A stretch of 64,000 nucleotides of DNA from positions 1-64,000 of the forward strand of contig CAVRXM010000002.1 of NCBI GenBank assembly GCA_963725085.1, in the 5' to 3' direction. Numbering within the stretch: the first letter of the stretch is position 1; each line of letters begins with the position of its first letter. The notes beneath the pieces were generated by a model that searched no databases, was not told the DNA's origin, and saw only the letters and a program-made list of their open reading frames with translations. Both the position numbers and the translations under genes were made by a program. Positions 47,588-57,483 of the stretch are shown here, piece after piece. The DNA comes from VRUE01 sp963725085. Lineage in GTDB: Bacteria > Actinomycetota > Thermoleophilia > Solirubrobacterales > 70-9.

Positions 47588-47861
47588 CGCTGGATCCCTT
47601 CCGTAGATCTTCGGATAGAGAGTCGAGCATAGCCCCTCCCCCCCTTGCGGGCTCCGGGTCCGGCTCGACGGGGCAGCGGTGCGGCTTTGTCAACCGACCG
47701 GTTTAGCCAGCTTGCGGCTCTGCCGCCGCTGCGGATCGACTCATCGATCAACCCTTAATCAGGGCGTACTGCCAGGAGTACCGCCCCATTTCGGGCAGCT
47801 GGCGCTGTAGCCGTTGCTTTTGGGGGTCTCCAGCCGCTGAGACCGCCCTGGGGACCTAGCG

Positions 47862-48122
47862 CTACGCCTCGACGAGGGTCAAGATCGTCTCGGGACGAAC
47901 GCCGTCGAATTTCATCGCCTCAGCCGCCGCCTCGGTCTGGAGCGCCTCTTCGAATGCGGCCCTGCTGGGCACTTCGAAGATCAGCCCCACCCGGTTCGAG
48001 CCAGCCGGGTCCTTGAAGATGCGTGCCGTCATCCCCAGGGGCCCAAAGAGTTCCTCCCGTTTCGGAGAAGTGACCCAGTGGTCGACGTCATCCACCTCAT
48101 GAAACGCAAGCAAGGTCTCCAT
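47862..48122 (-). CDS. Small protein, dimeric alpha/beta-barrel-like
   Basis: 86 aa: METLLAFHEVDDVDHWVTSP, GMTARIFKDPAGSNRVGLIF and PSRAAFEEALQTEAAAEAMK. The strand-helix-strand pattern and conserved VDDVDHW resemble small ferredoxin-like (ABM/DUF) proteins of actinobacteria, but I cannot assign a function. Confidence 0.7.
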   Translation of the reverse strand: METLLAFHEVDDVDHWVTSPKREELFGPLGMTARIFKDPAGSNRVGLIFEVPSRAAFEEALQTEAAAEAMKFDGVRPETILTLVEA

Positions 48123-48369
48123 CGTTCTTAGTCCTTCCCCAGCAGTGAAGCTGCCTGTTGTCGTCGTCGGCCCCTTAGGGCTGCTCCGTCCTCATGCAGA
48201 CCCTAGCCCAGGTGATTCAGGCCAGGGTAAATGTGACCTGGGCCCCAGGCGTTCCGCCCTATTCTCATGGGTTGGCGCCTACGCCGCCCGGGATCGGGGG
48301 CTGCAGTCTGATTTTGAGCCGCCTGAAGCCAGGCCCTCTGGGCCCCGAATCTTTTCAGATGTGCGTCGT

Positions 48370-48424
48370 GGTACCACCGTGGTACTGCCTTCCTCTGTCC
48401 GATACGTCCAGAGGTCCACGGCCG
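48370..48424 (+). repeat. Left-module fragment of the repeat (copy 9a)
   Basis: GGTACCACCGTGGTACTGCC, then GTCCGATACGTCCAGAGGTC and CACGGCCG, the subfamily of copy 10a. Tandem GGGACGCAT units and the tRNA part are absent. The rest of 48123-48448 holds nothing I recognise. Confidence 0.7.
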
Positions 48425-48448
48425 CGCTGGTCGGCGGAGCCTGCCGCC

Positions 48449-48850
48449 TCAGCGGCGGGCCTTCTTATGCAACTGGATCACTTTCTGCTGGCTTCCCGGC
48501 GATCCGCCCACGGGCGTGAAGGCGATGAGGACCTTCAGCTTGACCCGGCCCCTCTTGGTCAGCCCCTTGCTCTTACGGCCCGTTGCTCTGATTGCCAGCT
48601 TCACTGTGCCGGCCTTGCGGCTGATCCGTGTTGCCACGCCTCTCCCGGACAGCCTCAGGACCCCTTCTGCCGGGACAGTAACGGGCAGTGTCGCAATGCC
48701 GCGACGCCGGTTGAGCTTTGGCCTGCCCACCTTGAAAATGCCATGGCGGGCGCTCGACTGCGTGGCCGAGCCGGCGTGGTTGGCCGCTGTGACCCGGCAC
48801 TGGTAGTTGCCGACAGAGCTCGCCGCGAGCGAGTTCGACGCGGCCCTGTG
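48449..48850 (-). pseudogene. C-terminal fragment of a secreted Lys/Gly-rich-domain protein
   Basis: Reads SVGNYQCRVTAANHAGSATQ (Ig-like end) followed by RRRGIATLPVTVPAEGVLRL and the basic tail LIAFTPVGGSPGSQQKV ... KKARR. This is the same C-terminal domain as in the genes at 116 and 4632. Upstream sequence (48850-49042) is Pro/Arg/Leu-rich and does not continue the protein, so the N-terminal part is missing. Confidence 0.6.
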
Positions 48851-49125
48851 ACTTCGACCCGTTCGTGGCTTCACTGGTAGGAGAAGCTCTGGGGGGCGCG
48901 GGAGAAGAAGGAGCCGAGAAGGTCTGGCGCCCATGAGCCTTCCGAGCAGGAGAGCGAGGAGGGGGGCGCGGATCCGCCGTGACTTCGGAGGGCCGATGCC
49001 GGCCGGGGGCTGCGGCGAGGCGGGGAAGGCGGGATCATTCATCGTCGCCCCGGACGATGATCAGGTCGCCTTCATCGCTGCCGTCAAGATTTTGCTGAAG
49101 GAGATCTTGGAGGTTGTGTAGGTCG

Positions 49126-49835
49126 TCAGTAGATCAGTGCTGCGGCGGAGTCGATCGTTATCTGATGGGTGCTTGATAGAAGTCCGGTGGCATCCAGGTC
49201 GCTGCTGCCGCTGCCGTCGAGATTGGCATAGGAGATCTGTTGGGTGTATCGAAATTGGCCCAGTAGATCCTGCGCCTGGGATTCCATCGCGACGCCGTGA
49301 TGGGCTGTCACGGTCGCAGCGCCGGTGCTCAGCTTGCTTATCGTCGCTGCCATCGAGGTTGGTGAGGAGATCTTGTTGGCGGGGATGTCATTGGCCCAAA
49401 AGATCTTCCCGGCGCGGGATCGATGGCGACACCAGTGGGCCTCTGCACGTCGACTCGACGATGCCAGGTCTTGCTGCTGCTGCTGTCGAGGTTGGCGAAG
49501 GAGATGCGTGTCGGGGCTGGAGGTGGGCCAATAGAATTTGCCCGACTGGATGGACCGCTATACGGCGAGCGGATTGGTTGTACTCATGTGGTATCGAGGC
49601 CGCCTTCACTGCGGCCATCGAGATCGGCGAAGGAGATCTTGGGGGCGGCGTCGTTGGCCCAAAGATCTGTCCGGCGGTGGAATGATCGCGAGCCGAACGG
49701 CTCTCGATCGTTGCGGCGGTATAGAGGTCGCTGCTGCTGCTGCCGTCGAGATTGGTATAGGAGATGGTGGCGGGGGAACGCGTAGTTGCCCAATAAACCT
49801 GGCTCGCCGCTTGTGCATTCGGAGCGCAGCAGAGA
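49126..49835 (-). pseudogene. Degenerate YWTD-like propeller paralog
   Basis: Frames on the minus strand give a signal-like LLAAVLLALCCAPNAQAASQ, then VYWATTRSPATISYTNLDGS, repeats of ISYANLDGSG and PTGVAIDPAPG, spread over all three frames. It is homologous in layout to the plus-strand gene at 50256 but has many indels and no in-frame start codon. Confidence 0.6.
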
Positions 49836-49970
49836 GCGAGCAGGACCGCGGCGAGAAGGGCTCGGGTGTCGCCATCACTCGACCGTATGCCGGTGGAACG
49901 CGGGGGTAAGGCCCAGGTTGCCCCGGTGGCCGCCTTTGTTCAGGCTGCGCGATTCGGGAGGAACCGCCGT

Positions 49971-50123
49971 GGTACCGCTGTGGTACTGCCTTTTTTGTCC
50001 GATGCGTCCAGAGGTCCACGGCCGGGTACAGATGGGACGGCAGGGATGCGGTGGGACGCATATGGCAGTCGCGTCCTTCGGCTGGGGGCCGAGCGGTCGC
50101 CGGTTCGAATCCGGCCTCCCCGA
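49971..50123 (+). repeat. tRNA-Pro-derived repeat, copy 10a (full)
   Basis: Subfamily with GGTACTGCC and GTCCAGAGGTCCACGGCC. Anticodon arm TTCGG/CCGAG intact; T-loop TTCGAAT, the canonical tRNA form. Ends 132 bp before the YWTD-like gene. Confidence 0.9.
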
Positions 50124-50255
50124 TCACCCGGAAGCCCGCTTCGGGGACGCAGGTTCCCAACGCGCGTCTTGACAGGCCTACCGATGGCTGACAGGGTCAG
50201 ACCTGTCGTCAGGTCGCAAACAGGTCATGAGCGCACCCACCGGCGGACCCGGGCG

Positions 50256-51385
50256 ATGCGCTTCGCCGTTCTCGCCGCGGCTCTCGGCGCGCTGGTTCTG
50301 CCGCCGAGCGCTGGGGCGTTCATCTATTGGGCGAACACAGGAACCACGATCGGGCGGGCAAACCCCGATGGCAGCGGGGCGAACCAGAACTTCCTCGCCT
50401 CCGGTCAAGCCTGCGGCGTGGCGGTGGACAGGTCCCACATCTACTGGACCGGCAACGCCAACGGGATGATCGGCGTTGGCACGATCGGCCGCGCCAACCT
50501 CGACGGGACCGCCCCCGAACCCAACTTCATTTCCGGCGCCAGCAATCCGTGCGGCGTGGCAGTCGATGGGGCAACTATCTACTTGGTCCGACACCGTCGC
50601 GGCCGGCGGGATCGGCCGCGCCAATCTCGATGGCACCGGCGTGAATCAGAGCTTCGCCGCCACCAACGGATACGCATGCGGCGTGGCGGTTGATGGCTCC
50701 CACCTGTACTGGGCTAACCGCGATGCCGGCACGATCGGCCGGGCGAATCTCGACGGCAACCTGGCGAGCGTGGATCAGAGCTTCATAGCTGGAGGCACCG
50801 ACATCTGCGGCGTGGCGGTGGATGGCGCCCACGTCTATTGGGCTGATCGCGAATCCGACCGATCGGGCGTGCCGATCTCGACGGCAACGCTGCGAGCGTA
50901 AACCCGAAATTCATCTCGGGCGCGAGCAATCCCTGTGGGTTGGCGGTCGACAGCTCCCACGTCTACTGGGCGAACTCCCTCAGCAGCGCGATCGGCAGCG
51001 CCAACCTCGACGGCTCAGGAGTGAATCAGAACCTGATCGCCGCCAACATCCCGTGCATGGTGGCGGCGGACCTCCGCCGCTTCCTCCACCCGGTCCGCCG
51101 GACACGACGATCACCCGCTTCAAAGTCAAACACAAGGCTCGAAGGGCCAGGTTCATCTTCACGGGCTCGGGCGGCAACGGCGCGCTCAGCTTCCAGTGCA
51201 AACTGGACAAGAAGCCTTTTGGGGTTTGCACCTGGCCCAAGAGGTACAAAAATCTTCCGCCAGGAAAACATAAGTTCGCGGTTCGTGCCGTTGACGCAGC
51301 CGGCCAGATCGACTCGACCCCGGCAAGCCAGAGATTCCGGATCCCCAAGAAGAAACACAAGAGGCACAAGAAGATCCACAAGTAA
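50256..51385 (+). pseudogene. Secreted YWTD-like beta-propeller protein with frame changes
   Basis: Signal MRFAVLAAALGALVLPPSAG, then repeats FIYWANTGTTIGRANPDGSG, CGVAVDRSHIYWTGN, GTIGRANLDGT and more, in the style of LDL-receptor YWTD or SMP-30-like propellers. Frame changes near 50570, 50860 and 51060 interrupt it; other frames continue the same repeats. The tail carries TTITRFKVKHKARRARFIF and DKKPFGVCTWPKRYKNL, a C-terminal Ig-like domain. Extracellular; function unknown. Confidence 0.7.
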
Positions 51386-51474
51386 TGAGCCGCGCCTCGA
51401 GCCGGTCGACGAAGTGGCGGCCGACGCGCTGGGCCTCATCTATCGGCCTGGGATCTGCATCCGTGAATGGGCGT

Positions 51475-51628
51475 GGTACCACTTTGGTACCGGATGCATC
51501 GTCCGATAGGTCCGATGAGTCCAGATCGGGGGACAGGAGGGACGCATGGGACGCATAGGGACGCATCTGACAGACCTGTCCGCCGGCTGGGGGCCGAGCG
51601 GTCGCCGGTTCAAATCCGGCCCCCCCGA
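51475..51628 (+). repeat. tRNA-Pro-derived repeat, copy 10 (full)
   Basis: Same subfamily as copy 7. The acceptor end reads CCCCCCGA instead of CTCCCCGA. It starts 89 bp after the preceding gene. Confidence 0.9.
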
Positions 51629-51875
51629 TCCACTGAAGCCCGGTTTGGGGGCGGTTTCGCTCCACCTCGTCCTCGCCGGCCCCAAGAGCGCGGCGGCCGG
51701 GACTCATAATCCCTTGGTCGCCCAGCCCCGCCCCATACGAAAGCCGTGCAAAGCGCGCCCTTCGTTGGCCTGTGTCGGGACAACGCTGACCCCGTCGGAG
51801 GCTTGCGATCCGCGGGCGCCCGCTGTACGGTCGGATGAAGACGCGTCTGGGCGGGCACCCGACGAAGGGATTCTG

Positions 51876-52808
51876 ATGCCGTCGAAGCCTCGTCTGCACG
51901 CCGCACGCCCGACACGTCTGTTGCTTGTGGCGATCCTGGTCTTAGTCGCTGGTCTCGCGGTGTTGAGCAGCGGTTCGACTGCAAGGTCAACTCACGCCGG
52001 GGCGGGTGGCGGCGCGAAGGCCAAAGGGCAGCCGAAGTGCGGCGACACGATCACCGCCGACACCACGCTTCACAAGGACCTCGTCGACTGCCCCAACAAC
52101 GGGATCGTGATCGGGGCCGACAGCATCACCCTTGATCTGAACGGCCATCTGATTGACGGTGATGGGGCCTCTACTTCTGGCTGCGATTCAGACAAGGAAT
52201 TCTGCGACACCGGCGTGGTCAACGAACGTCACGACGGCGTCACGGTGATGCACGGCTCGATCCGCCAATTCGGGGGCGGCGTCACCCTCTTTGCGGTACG
52301 GCAGAACCGTGTGCAGGGCATCTCGACGTCGGGCAACCATTTCAACGGCATTCAGCTCTTCAACGCCTCGCAGAGCTTGGTGCGAGACAGCTCCGGACAC
52401 GGTCCCAACGAGGAGATCGGGCTGGGATTGTTCAGCTCGCATCACGTTCGGCTCGTGCACAACTCGTTCCGAGACACTGCCCTCGATGGCATCGTCGTAT
52501 CCGGCGGCGCCCGCAATCTTGTGGAAGGCAACAAGATACGCGGGGCCGGCAAAGAGGCCCCACGTGATGGAGACGGGGTCGCCGTTGACGCCGAAGCCAG
52601 GCACACCATCCTGCGGCGCAATAGTGCGAGTCAGTCAAGAGATGACGGCTTCGATGTCGAAGGCCCGACTACGAAGCTGACCAAAAACCGCGCGCTGCGC
52701 AACCGCGACCTCGGCATCGAGGTCGTGCGCGGGGTGATCGACGGCGGTGGGAACATCGGCCGCGATAATGGCGACGCGCGCCAATGCACGAACATCGCGT
52801 GTGGGTAA
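51876..52808 (+). CDS. Secreted right-handed parallel beta-helix protein
   Basis: 310 aa from ATG 51876. Signal/anchor LLLVAILVLVAGLAVLSSG, then CGDTITADTTLHKDLVDCPN and IVIGADSITLDLNGHLIDGD, the opening of NosD/pectate-lyase-like right-handed beta-helices. Rungs with N/G turns follow (NHFNGIQLFNASQSLVRDSS, GLGLFSSHHVRLVHNSF, IVVSGGARNLVEGNKIRGAG). No catalytic Asp/Lys set of a known lyase is obvious. Cell-surface or secreted; polysaccharide binding inferred. Confidence 0.8.
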   Translation: MPSKPRLHAARPTRLLLVAILVLVAGLAVLSSGSTARSTHAGAGGGAKAKGQPKCGDTITADTTLHKDLVDCPNNGIVIGADSITLDLNGHLIDGDGASTSGCDSDKEFCDTGVVNERHDGVTVMHGSIRQFGGGVTLFAVRQNRVQGISTSGNHFNGIQLFNASQSLVRDSSGHGPNEEIGLGLFSSHHVRLVHNSFRDTALDGIVVSGGARNLVEGNKIRGAGKEAPRDGDGVAVDAEARHTILRRNSASQSRDDGFDVEGPTTKLTKNRALRNRDLGIEVVRGVIDGGGNIGRDNGDARQCTNIACG

Positions 52809-53263
52809 TTCAATCCTCCCTGAGATCGCCCGATTTGAACGCGACGCTCGCGTTTGGGCCGCACGAGCACTGCCGAAGCACTGAGAACGCGCGGACTGGC
52901 GAAGCCGCGTGAGCACGAATCACGTCTTCAGGAAGTTCGCTGCCCGCTATCCCCTATCCCCCCAGCAATTGACGGGGGTATAAGGAACGCCTGAACCGGG
53001 ACAAGAAGCTCGTGCCAGAGGATTGGGAAGGGGACGCCAAATGGCGGGCAGGACGATCTGACCGCCCCCCATTCCAGTACCTAGCGCGGTCAGCTCTGTC
53101 GCTAGAGACCTGGGAGCTGGGCCTGCCCGAAACGCGGAGCTACTCGTCGGGGCCCCGCATATGCTTGGGACCCGGCGCAGACCTCCGATTGGACGCCGCC
53201 GCCCCGCGCGCTCGCCGGGCTCGCCCGACGGGTGGTACCCGCCCGGGCCTAACGAAATCCCGT
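52809..53263. other. Intergenic stretch before repeat copy 11
   Basis: No gene seen. It includes a CTGCCCGCTATCCCCTATCC segment also found just before copy 4 (24930-24952), so it carries left-flank sequence of the repeat family in degraded form. Confidence 0.5.
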
Positions 53264-53417
53264 GGTACCACTTTGGTACCGGATGTATCGTCCGGCCCGT
53301 CCAATGCGTTCAGAGCCGGGGACGCAGGGGACGCATGGGAAACGTCTGAACGCATATGGCAGTCGTGTCCTCCGGCTGGGGGCCGAGCGGGCGCAGGTTC
53401 AAATCCTGTCTCCCCGA
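53264..53417 (+). repeat. tRNA-Pro-derived repeat, copy 11 (full)
   Basis: Left module complete. T-arm variant GCAGGTTCAAATCCTGT followed by CTCCCCGA, so the T-stem has changed on both sides (CCGG to CAGG and CCGG to CCTG), which keeps pairing. Confidence 0.9.
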
Positions 53418-53734
53418 TTGGATCAGAGGGCCTTGCGGGGTGGTGCGGGGCAGAGTGTGATGCAGGAGTGATGTTGCAGCCGCGGCCAGAGTGATGCGCG
53501 GCATAGGGCACAGCTCAGGAGTTTGGCGCGATGCCCGCTTGCAAGAAAGCGGCGGATCGCGTCGGTCCGAGTCCTCGTTCCCTTGGCGGCTGCGCTCGAA
53601 TGCCTATGCGAGCCAACGTACCTCGCCAAGCCCGAGGGTGCCGGCGTTCGTTGGCCAGTTGAATCCAGCGAACCGCCATGCGGTCGAAAAACGGAGACCG
53701 GGCCTTGTGTGCCACTGGAGACAATGGGTATCGG

Positions 53735-53825
53735 CCCGGGCTAAGTTGCGCGCGTGGGTCGGCCTGACCAAGGCCGGGGTGGAGTTGATCGAGCTGAACG
53801 AGGCGTTTGCCCGCACAGGTATGAC
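53735..53825 (+). pseudogene. Thiolase fragment (possible)
   Basis: In-frame VGLTKAGVELIELNEAFARTG resembles the thiolase segment AKAGLxxxDIDLxELNEAFA. It is only ~30 residues long and lacks the rest. Tentative. Confidence 0.4.
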
Positions 53826-53882
53826 CTTGCCCTCGCGGTACGGTGCCGACGCTTGCAAACCGCAATTACTTGGAGGACGCCG

Positions 53883-54488
53883 ATGCCGGACACCACCTGC
53901 CACATGTCGATCTCGCTCGACGGCTTCGTCGCCGGGCCGGACCAGAGCCGGGAGAATCCGCTGGGGAAGCGCGGCAGGGAGGTCCATAGCTGGCACCTTG
54001 GCGACGAGCGCGCGAACGACGCCGACGCGACGGCTGAGGGCTGGCTCATGCGACCGCGCGGGGCCTACGTCATGGGCCGCAACATGTTCGGGCCGATCCG
54101 CGGCGAGTGGGATGAGGACTGGGATGGATGGTGGGGCTCCGAGCCGCCCTACCACGCGCCGGTCTTCGTGCTCACCCACCACGCCCGCGAGTCGATCGAG
54201 ATGGAGGGCGGCACGAGCTTCCACTTCGTCACCCAGGGCTTCGAGGCCGCCTACGCGCAGGCGCGTGAGACGGCCGGCGAGGATGGCATCGACATCGCGG
54301 GCGGCGCCTCAACCGTCCGTCAGGCGCTCGCCGCCGGAGTGATCGACGAACTCACGCTCGACGTGGTCCCCGTCCTGCTCGGGTCCGGCGAGCGGCTGTT
54401 CGACGGAGTCGAGTCCCTCGGGTTCGAGCCGGTCGAGGTACTCCACTCTCCGCTCGCCACGCACATCCGCTACCGGCGGGCGGGGTGA
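53883..54488 (+). CDS. Dihydrofolate reductase / RibD C-terminal family protein
   Basis: 201 aa from ATG 53883 with TTGGAGGAC upstream. HMSISLDGFVAGPDQSREN at the N-terminus, AYVMGRNMFGPIRGEW, PPYHAPVFVLTHHARESIEM and DIAGGASTVRQALAAGVIDE plus LDVVPVLLGSGERLFDG match the DHFR-like/RibD C-terminal fold with NADPH-binding Gly-rich loop. Small actinobacterial members are of unknown substrate. Cytosolic, single gene. Confidence 0.85.
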   Translation: MPDTTCHMSISLDGFVAGPDQSRENPLGKRGREVHSWHLGDERANDADATAEGWLMRPRGAYVMGRNMFGPIRGEWDEDWDGWWGSEPPYHAPVFVLTHHARESIEMEGGTSFHFVTQGFEAAYAQARETAGEDGIDIAGGASTVRQALAAGVIDELTLDVVPVLLGSGERLFDGVESLGFEPVEVLHSPLATHIRYRRAG

Positions 54489-55035
54489 GGAGCCGATCTT
54501 CGGTCTGGGGCGGCGTCAGCTTTCTGGCGGTCGCTCATGCGGCTCGACTTGATCGACGCCTGATTGCCACTCGTCTCACGGCTCGTCAGACGGAGAACCG
54601 CGGGGAGTGGCCCGATGTGGCGAGAGGACGTGGCACCCAGCTGCTGTCGCACTCCGTGGAATGGACGCAGAGACGCTACGCCGCGATCGGTGGTGTCCAG
54701 CCGAACGGAAAGGGCCAGGGACGTCTGGCCGTTTTCCCGAGCTAGCGCCGGATTCTGCGATATCAGTGATACAAAAGTGCTGTTCCCCCGCCCCGGGGAG
54801 CCGTGTTGATCCTGTCTCCCCGACTACACGAATTGGGCAACTAGGCTGATCGCCCGATTCTCGTCCGGGTGATCAGACCGCCGATCGCTGGGAGGATCGC
54901 GCCGGCGATCGCGTCGACAAGAATCACGAAGGGCGGAAAGCTGCCGAGCGACACCTCGGCGTCGGTGCCGGCGACGACGTGCGCGAGCAGTAGGCCGATA
55001 CCGTGGTTGTCGGAGTCTGCATGGAGCCAGACTGA
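54489..55035. other. Intergenic stretch with repeat debris
   Basis: Near 54797-54826 a CCTGTCTCCCCGA end resembles the right-module terminus of copy 11. A minus-strand frame to 54841 reads PPFVILVDAIAGAILPAIGG, possibly a TM segment of a lost gene. Nothing firm. Confidence 0.35.
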
Positions 55036-55292
55036 CTGCGGCCGGCGATGGCGATCAACAAGGAGATCGAGCTGCGATTCGTCGTCGGCATAACCCACTC
55101 GAGTTCCGCGACACATTGGTCATGCTTGCTGAAGGAAAGGTGGACGCGGCGCGAATCGTCACCGGAACGGTTGGCCTGGCGGGAGTCGACGGGGCGTTCG
55201 ATGCGCTTGCCGACCCGGAGGCTCAGGCAAAGGTGCTGATCGATCCGAAGAGCTCCGCCCTTCTTTTGACGCCGGCCCGGCCCATGGCTTGA
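55036..55292 (+). pseudogene. Zinc-type alcohol dehydrogenase C-terminal remnant
   Basis: AMAINKEIELRFVVG, then (after a one-base shift near 55090) EFRDTLVMLAEGKVDAARIV and TGTVGLAGVDGAFDALADPE. This matches the last ~85 residues of medium-chain zinc alcohol dehydrogenases. The N-terminal part is absent. It stops just before a tRNA-Met-like 3' piece. Confidence 0.65.
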
Positions 55293-55316
55293 TCACCGCT
55301 CGACCTCTTCGACCCC

Positions 55317-55361
<45 letters not shown>

Positions 55362-55383
55362 TCTGCACCCGAGACCGCAGCTT

Positions 55384-55536
55384 GGTACCGCTTTGGTACC
55401 GACTGCTACGTCCAATACGTCCAGATTGTCCGCCGCCCGGGACGGGAGGGACGGATGGGACGCGTCAAACGCATGTGACAGTCGCGTCCTCCGGCTGGGG
55501 GCCGAGCGGTCGCCGGTTCAAATCCGGCCTCCCCGA
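55384..55536 (+). repeat. tRNA-Pro-derived repeat, copy 12 (full)
   Basis: Subfamily of copy 4 (TGCTACGTCCAATACGTCCAG). Right module complete; hairpin remnant GAAGCCAGCTTCCGAGGCGA follows. Confidence 0.9.
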
Positions 55537-55704
55537 TTCACGCGAAGCCAGCTTCCGAGGCGAGCTTCTGCCTCCTGGGGAGCCGTCGCTGAACCTTCGA
55601 GTCGCCTGCTACGGGAAGACGACAGCGAGAGTTCGGCATCGCGGGAGAACGTCAGAGCTGAGGTCCTAATCGGCCGAGGGCGTAGCCTCACTAAGGTCGC
55701 GCCG

Positions 55705-57084
55705 ATGCATGCCGAAACCGAGACAGCCAACGGCGCTCCTTTCAGGGTCGTGATCGCCGGCGGCGGCGTTGCCGGCGCCGAGGCGCTGCTCGCCCTTGAT
55801 CACCTGATCCAGGACCGAGTCCGGGTTGAGCTGATCTCCGAGAGCCGCGAGATGACCTACCGGCCCCTCGCCATCGCCGAACCCTTCGGCCTTGGCGAAA
55901 GGCAGTCTCTTCGCCTGGACGTTCTGGCCCAGGAGCGGGAGGCCGATTTCCGCGAGGACGTCCTCACGGCAGTCGACCCCGACCGGCGCATCGTCACTAC
56001 CCAGGGCGGCGCCGAGCTCGGCTACGACGCCCTGCTCCTCGCGCTGGGGGCCCGCGCCACGGAGCAGTTGAGGGGCGCCCTCAACTACGATGCGAGCCCG
56101 GTTGCCAACGCCGCCTACCGCACGCTCCTCGACCAGCTCGAGGGCGGCAAGGTGCGGCGGATCGCGTTCGCCGCGCCGGCGGGACTTAGCTGGGTGCTGC
56201 CGCTCTACGAGCTCGCCCTGCTAACTGCCCACCATGCCCGCCAGCAGGCCCTTGAGGGCGTCGAGCTGGTCCTGGCAACCGAGGAGGATCGGCCCCTTGC
56301 GATGTTCGGACGGCGCGCCGGCGAGGCGCTTGCGGCCCTCTTGAAGACTGCGGGAATCGAGTTCCGCGGATCCCGCGCACCGACGGCGGTCGAGCCGGAG
56401 GGCCTCGTTCTCGCAAACGGCGCGCTGGTCGAGGCGGATCGTGTCGTCGCCCTGCCGCGGCTCAGCGTCGCGCCGATTCCGGGCGTCCCCCAGGGACCGT
56501 TCGGATTCATCGGGACCGACCTCCACATGCGGGTCGAAGGGCTATCCAGGGTCTACGCCGCCGGCGATGCGATCTGGTTTCCAATCAAGCAGGGCGGCCT
56601 GGCCGCCCAGCAGGCCGACGTGGCGGCCGAATCGATCGCCTCCTGCGCCGACCCGGCGCTGCCCAAAGGCCAGTTCCGACTGGTCCTGCGCGGGACGCTG
56701 CTGACCGGGGCCGCACCCCTATACCTGCGGTCCGGAGTGGCAGGCTCGGACGCGGAGTCGGCAGCCGGCGCAGTGCCGCTGTGGTGGCCGCCTGCGAAGA
56801 TCGCTGCCAAGTACCTGGCGCCCTACCTCACCGGTGGGGAGGAAGAGCAGCCGACGCTCGAAGACGTACCCGCCCTTCATGGCGAGGACTTGGCAGAGTC
56901 GGCTGCCGATCATCAAGAGGCGGTGGAGCTGGCACTCAGGTGCGCAGATAACGACGCCCGCTGGAAGGATTACGACGGCGCGCTTCGCTGGCTCGCGCTC
57001 GCGGAGCAGCTGAACATCACGCTCCCGCCTGCCTACGTCGAGAAACGGCGCTGGTGGGGCTCCGAGGCGGGAGCAGCCTCCTGA
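55705..57084 (+). CDS. NAD(P)/FAD-dependent oxidoreductase, SQR/NDH-2-like
   Basis: 459 aa from ATG 55705. The FAD dinucleotide motif VVIAGGGVAGAEALLAL lies near the N-terminus, a second half-motif LLLALGARA at about residue 115, and the FAD-binding end YAAGDAIWFPIKQGGLAAQQ near 290. The layout resembles sulfide:quinone oxidoreductase/type II NADH dehydrogenase. The redox-active cysteines typical of SQR are not obvious, so sulfide oxidation is not assured. Peripheral membrane or cytosolic. No operon partner. Confidence 0.8.
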   Translation: MHAETETANGAPFRVVIAGGGVAGAEALLALDHLIQDRVRVELISESREMTYRPLAIAEPFGLGERQSLRLDVLAQEREADFREDVLTAVDPDRRIVTTQGGAELGYDALLLALGARATEQLRGALNYDASPVANAAYRTLLDQLEGGKVRRIAFAAPAGLSWVLPLYELALLTAHHARQQALEGVELVLATEEDRPLAMFGRRAGEALAALLKTAGIEFRGSRAPTAVEPEGLVLANGALVEADRVVALPRLSVAPIPGVPQGPFGFIGTDLHMRVEGLSRVYAAGDAIWFPIKQGGLAAQQADVAAESIASCADPALPKGQFRLVLRGTLLTGAAPLYLRSGVAGSDAESAAGAVPLWWPPAKIAAKYLAPYLTGGEEEQPTLEDVPALHGEDLAESAADHQEAVELALRCADNDARWKDYDGALRWLALAEQLNITLPPAYVEKRRWWGSEAGAAS

Positions 57085-57168
57085 GCGAGCCGCCCGCTGA
57101 CATGCGTGCCGAGCTGGGATTGTGCGGGGCAGGCGGGCAGCCCGGGATCGAGCCCGTGACCATGGCGT

Positions 57169-57203
57169 GGTACCGCTTTTATACCGACTGCTACGTCCGA
57201 CGA
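57169..57203 (+). repeat. Left-module fragment of the repeat
   Basis: GGTACCGCTTTTATACCGAC and TGCTACGTCCGAC, the copy 4/12 subfamily; the second GGTACC is degraded to TATACC. Only the start remains. Confidence 0.65.
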
Positions 57204-57259
57204 CCCCGCCGACCACCGAAAGTGAGCTAGCCGCTATCGCAGCAGATTAATCTCAAGCC

Positions 57260-57469
57260 ATGAGCTCTGACCCGAGGGATGCCTCGGGCTCACCGATGGA
57301 CGAGCTGGGCGGCGTAGGCGACACTCACCCCATCGTCCTCAGGGCCGAGGCGATCGAGAAGCGATTTCATCGCGGCGTCCCGCCGCTCCGGCGCACCATC
57401 GAGGTCCTCAAGGGGGCCAGTTTGGAGGTCCGGGCCGGTCAGCTAGTGCACGGTTTTCCCCCGCACTGA
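57260..57469 (+). pseudogene. ABC transporter ATPase N-terminal fragment
   Basis: Reads VLRAEAIEKRFHRGVPPLRR, then TIEVLKGASLEVRAGQLV, the strand before Walker A of an ABC ATPase. The GxxGSGKS motif should follow at once but the frame turns to HGFPPH and stops. Truncated and nonfunctional. Confidence 0.65.
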
Positions 57470-57483
57470 GAGAATCGGGCCGG

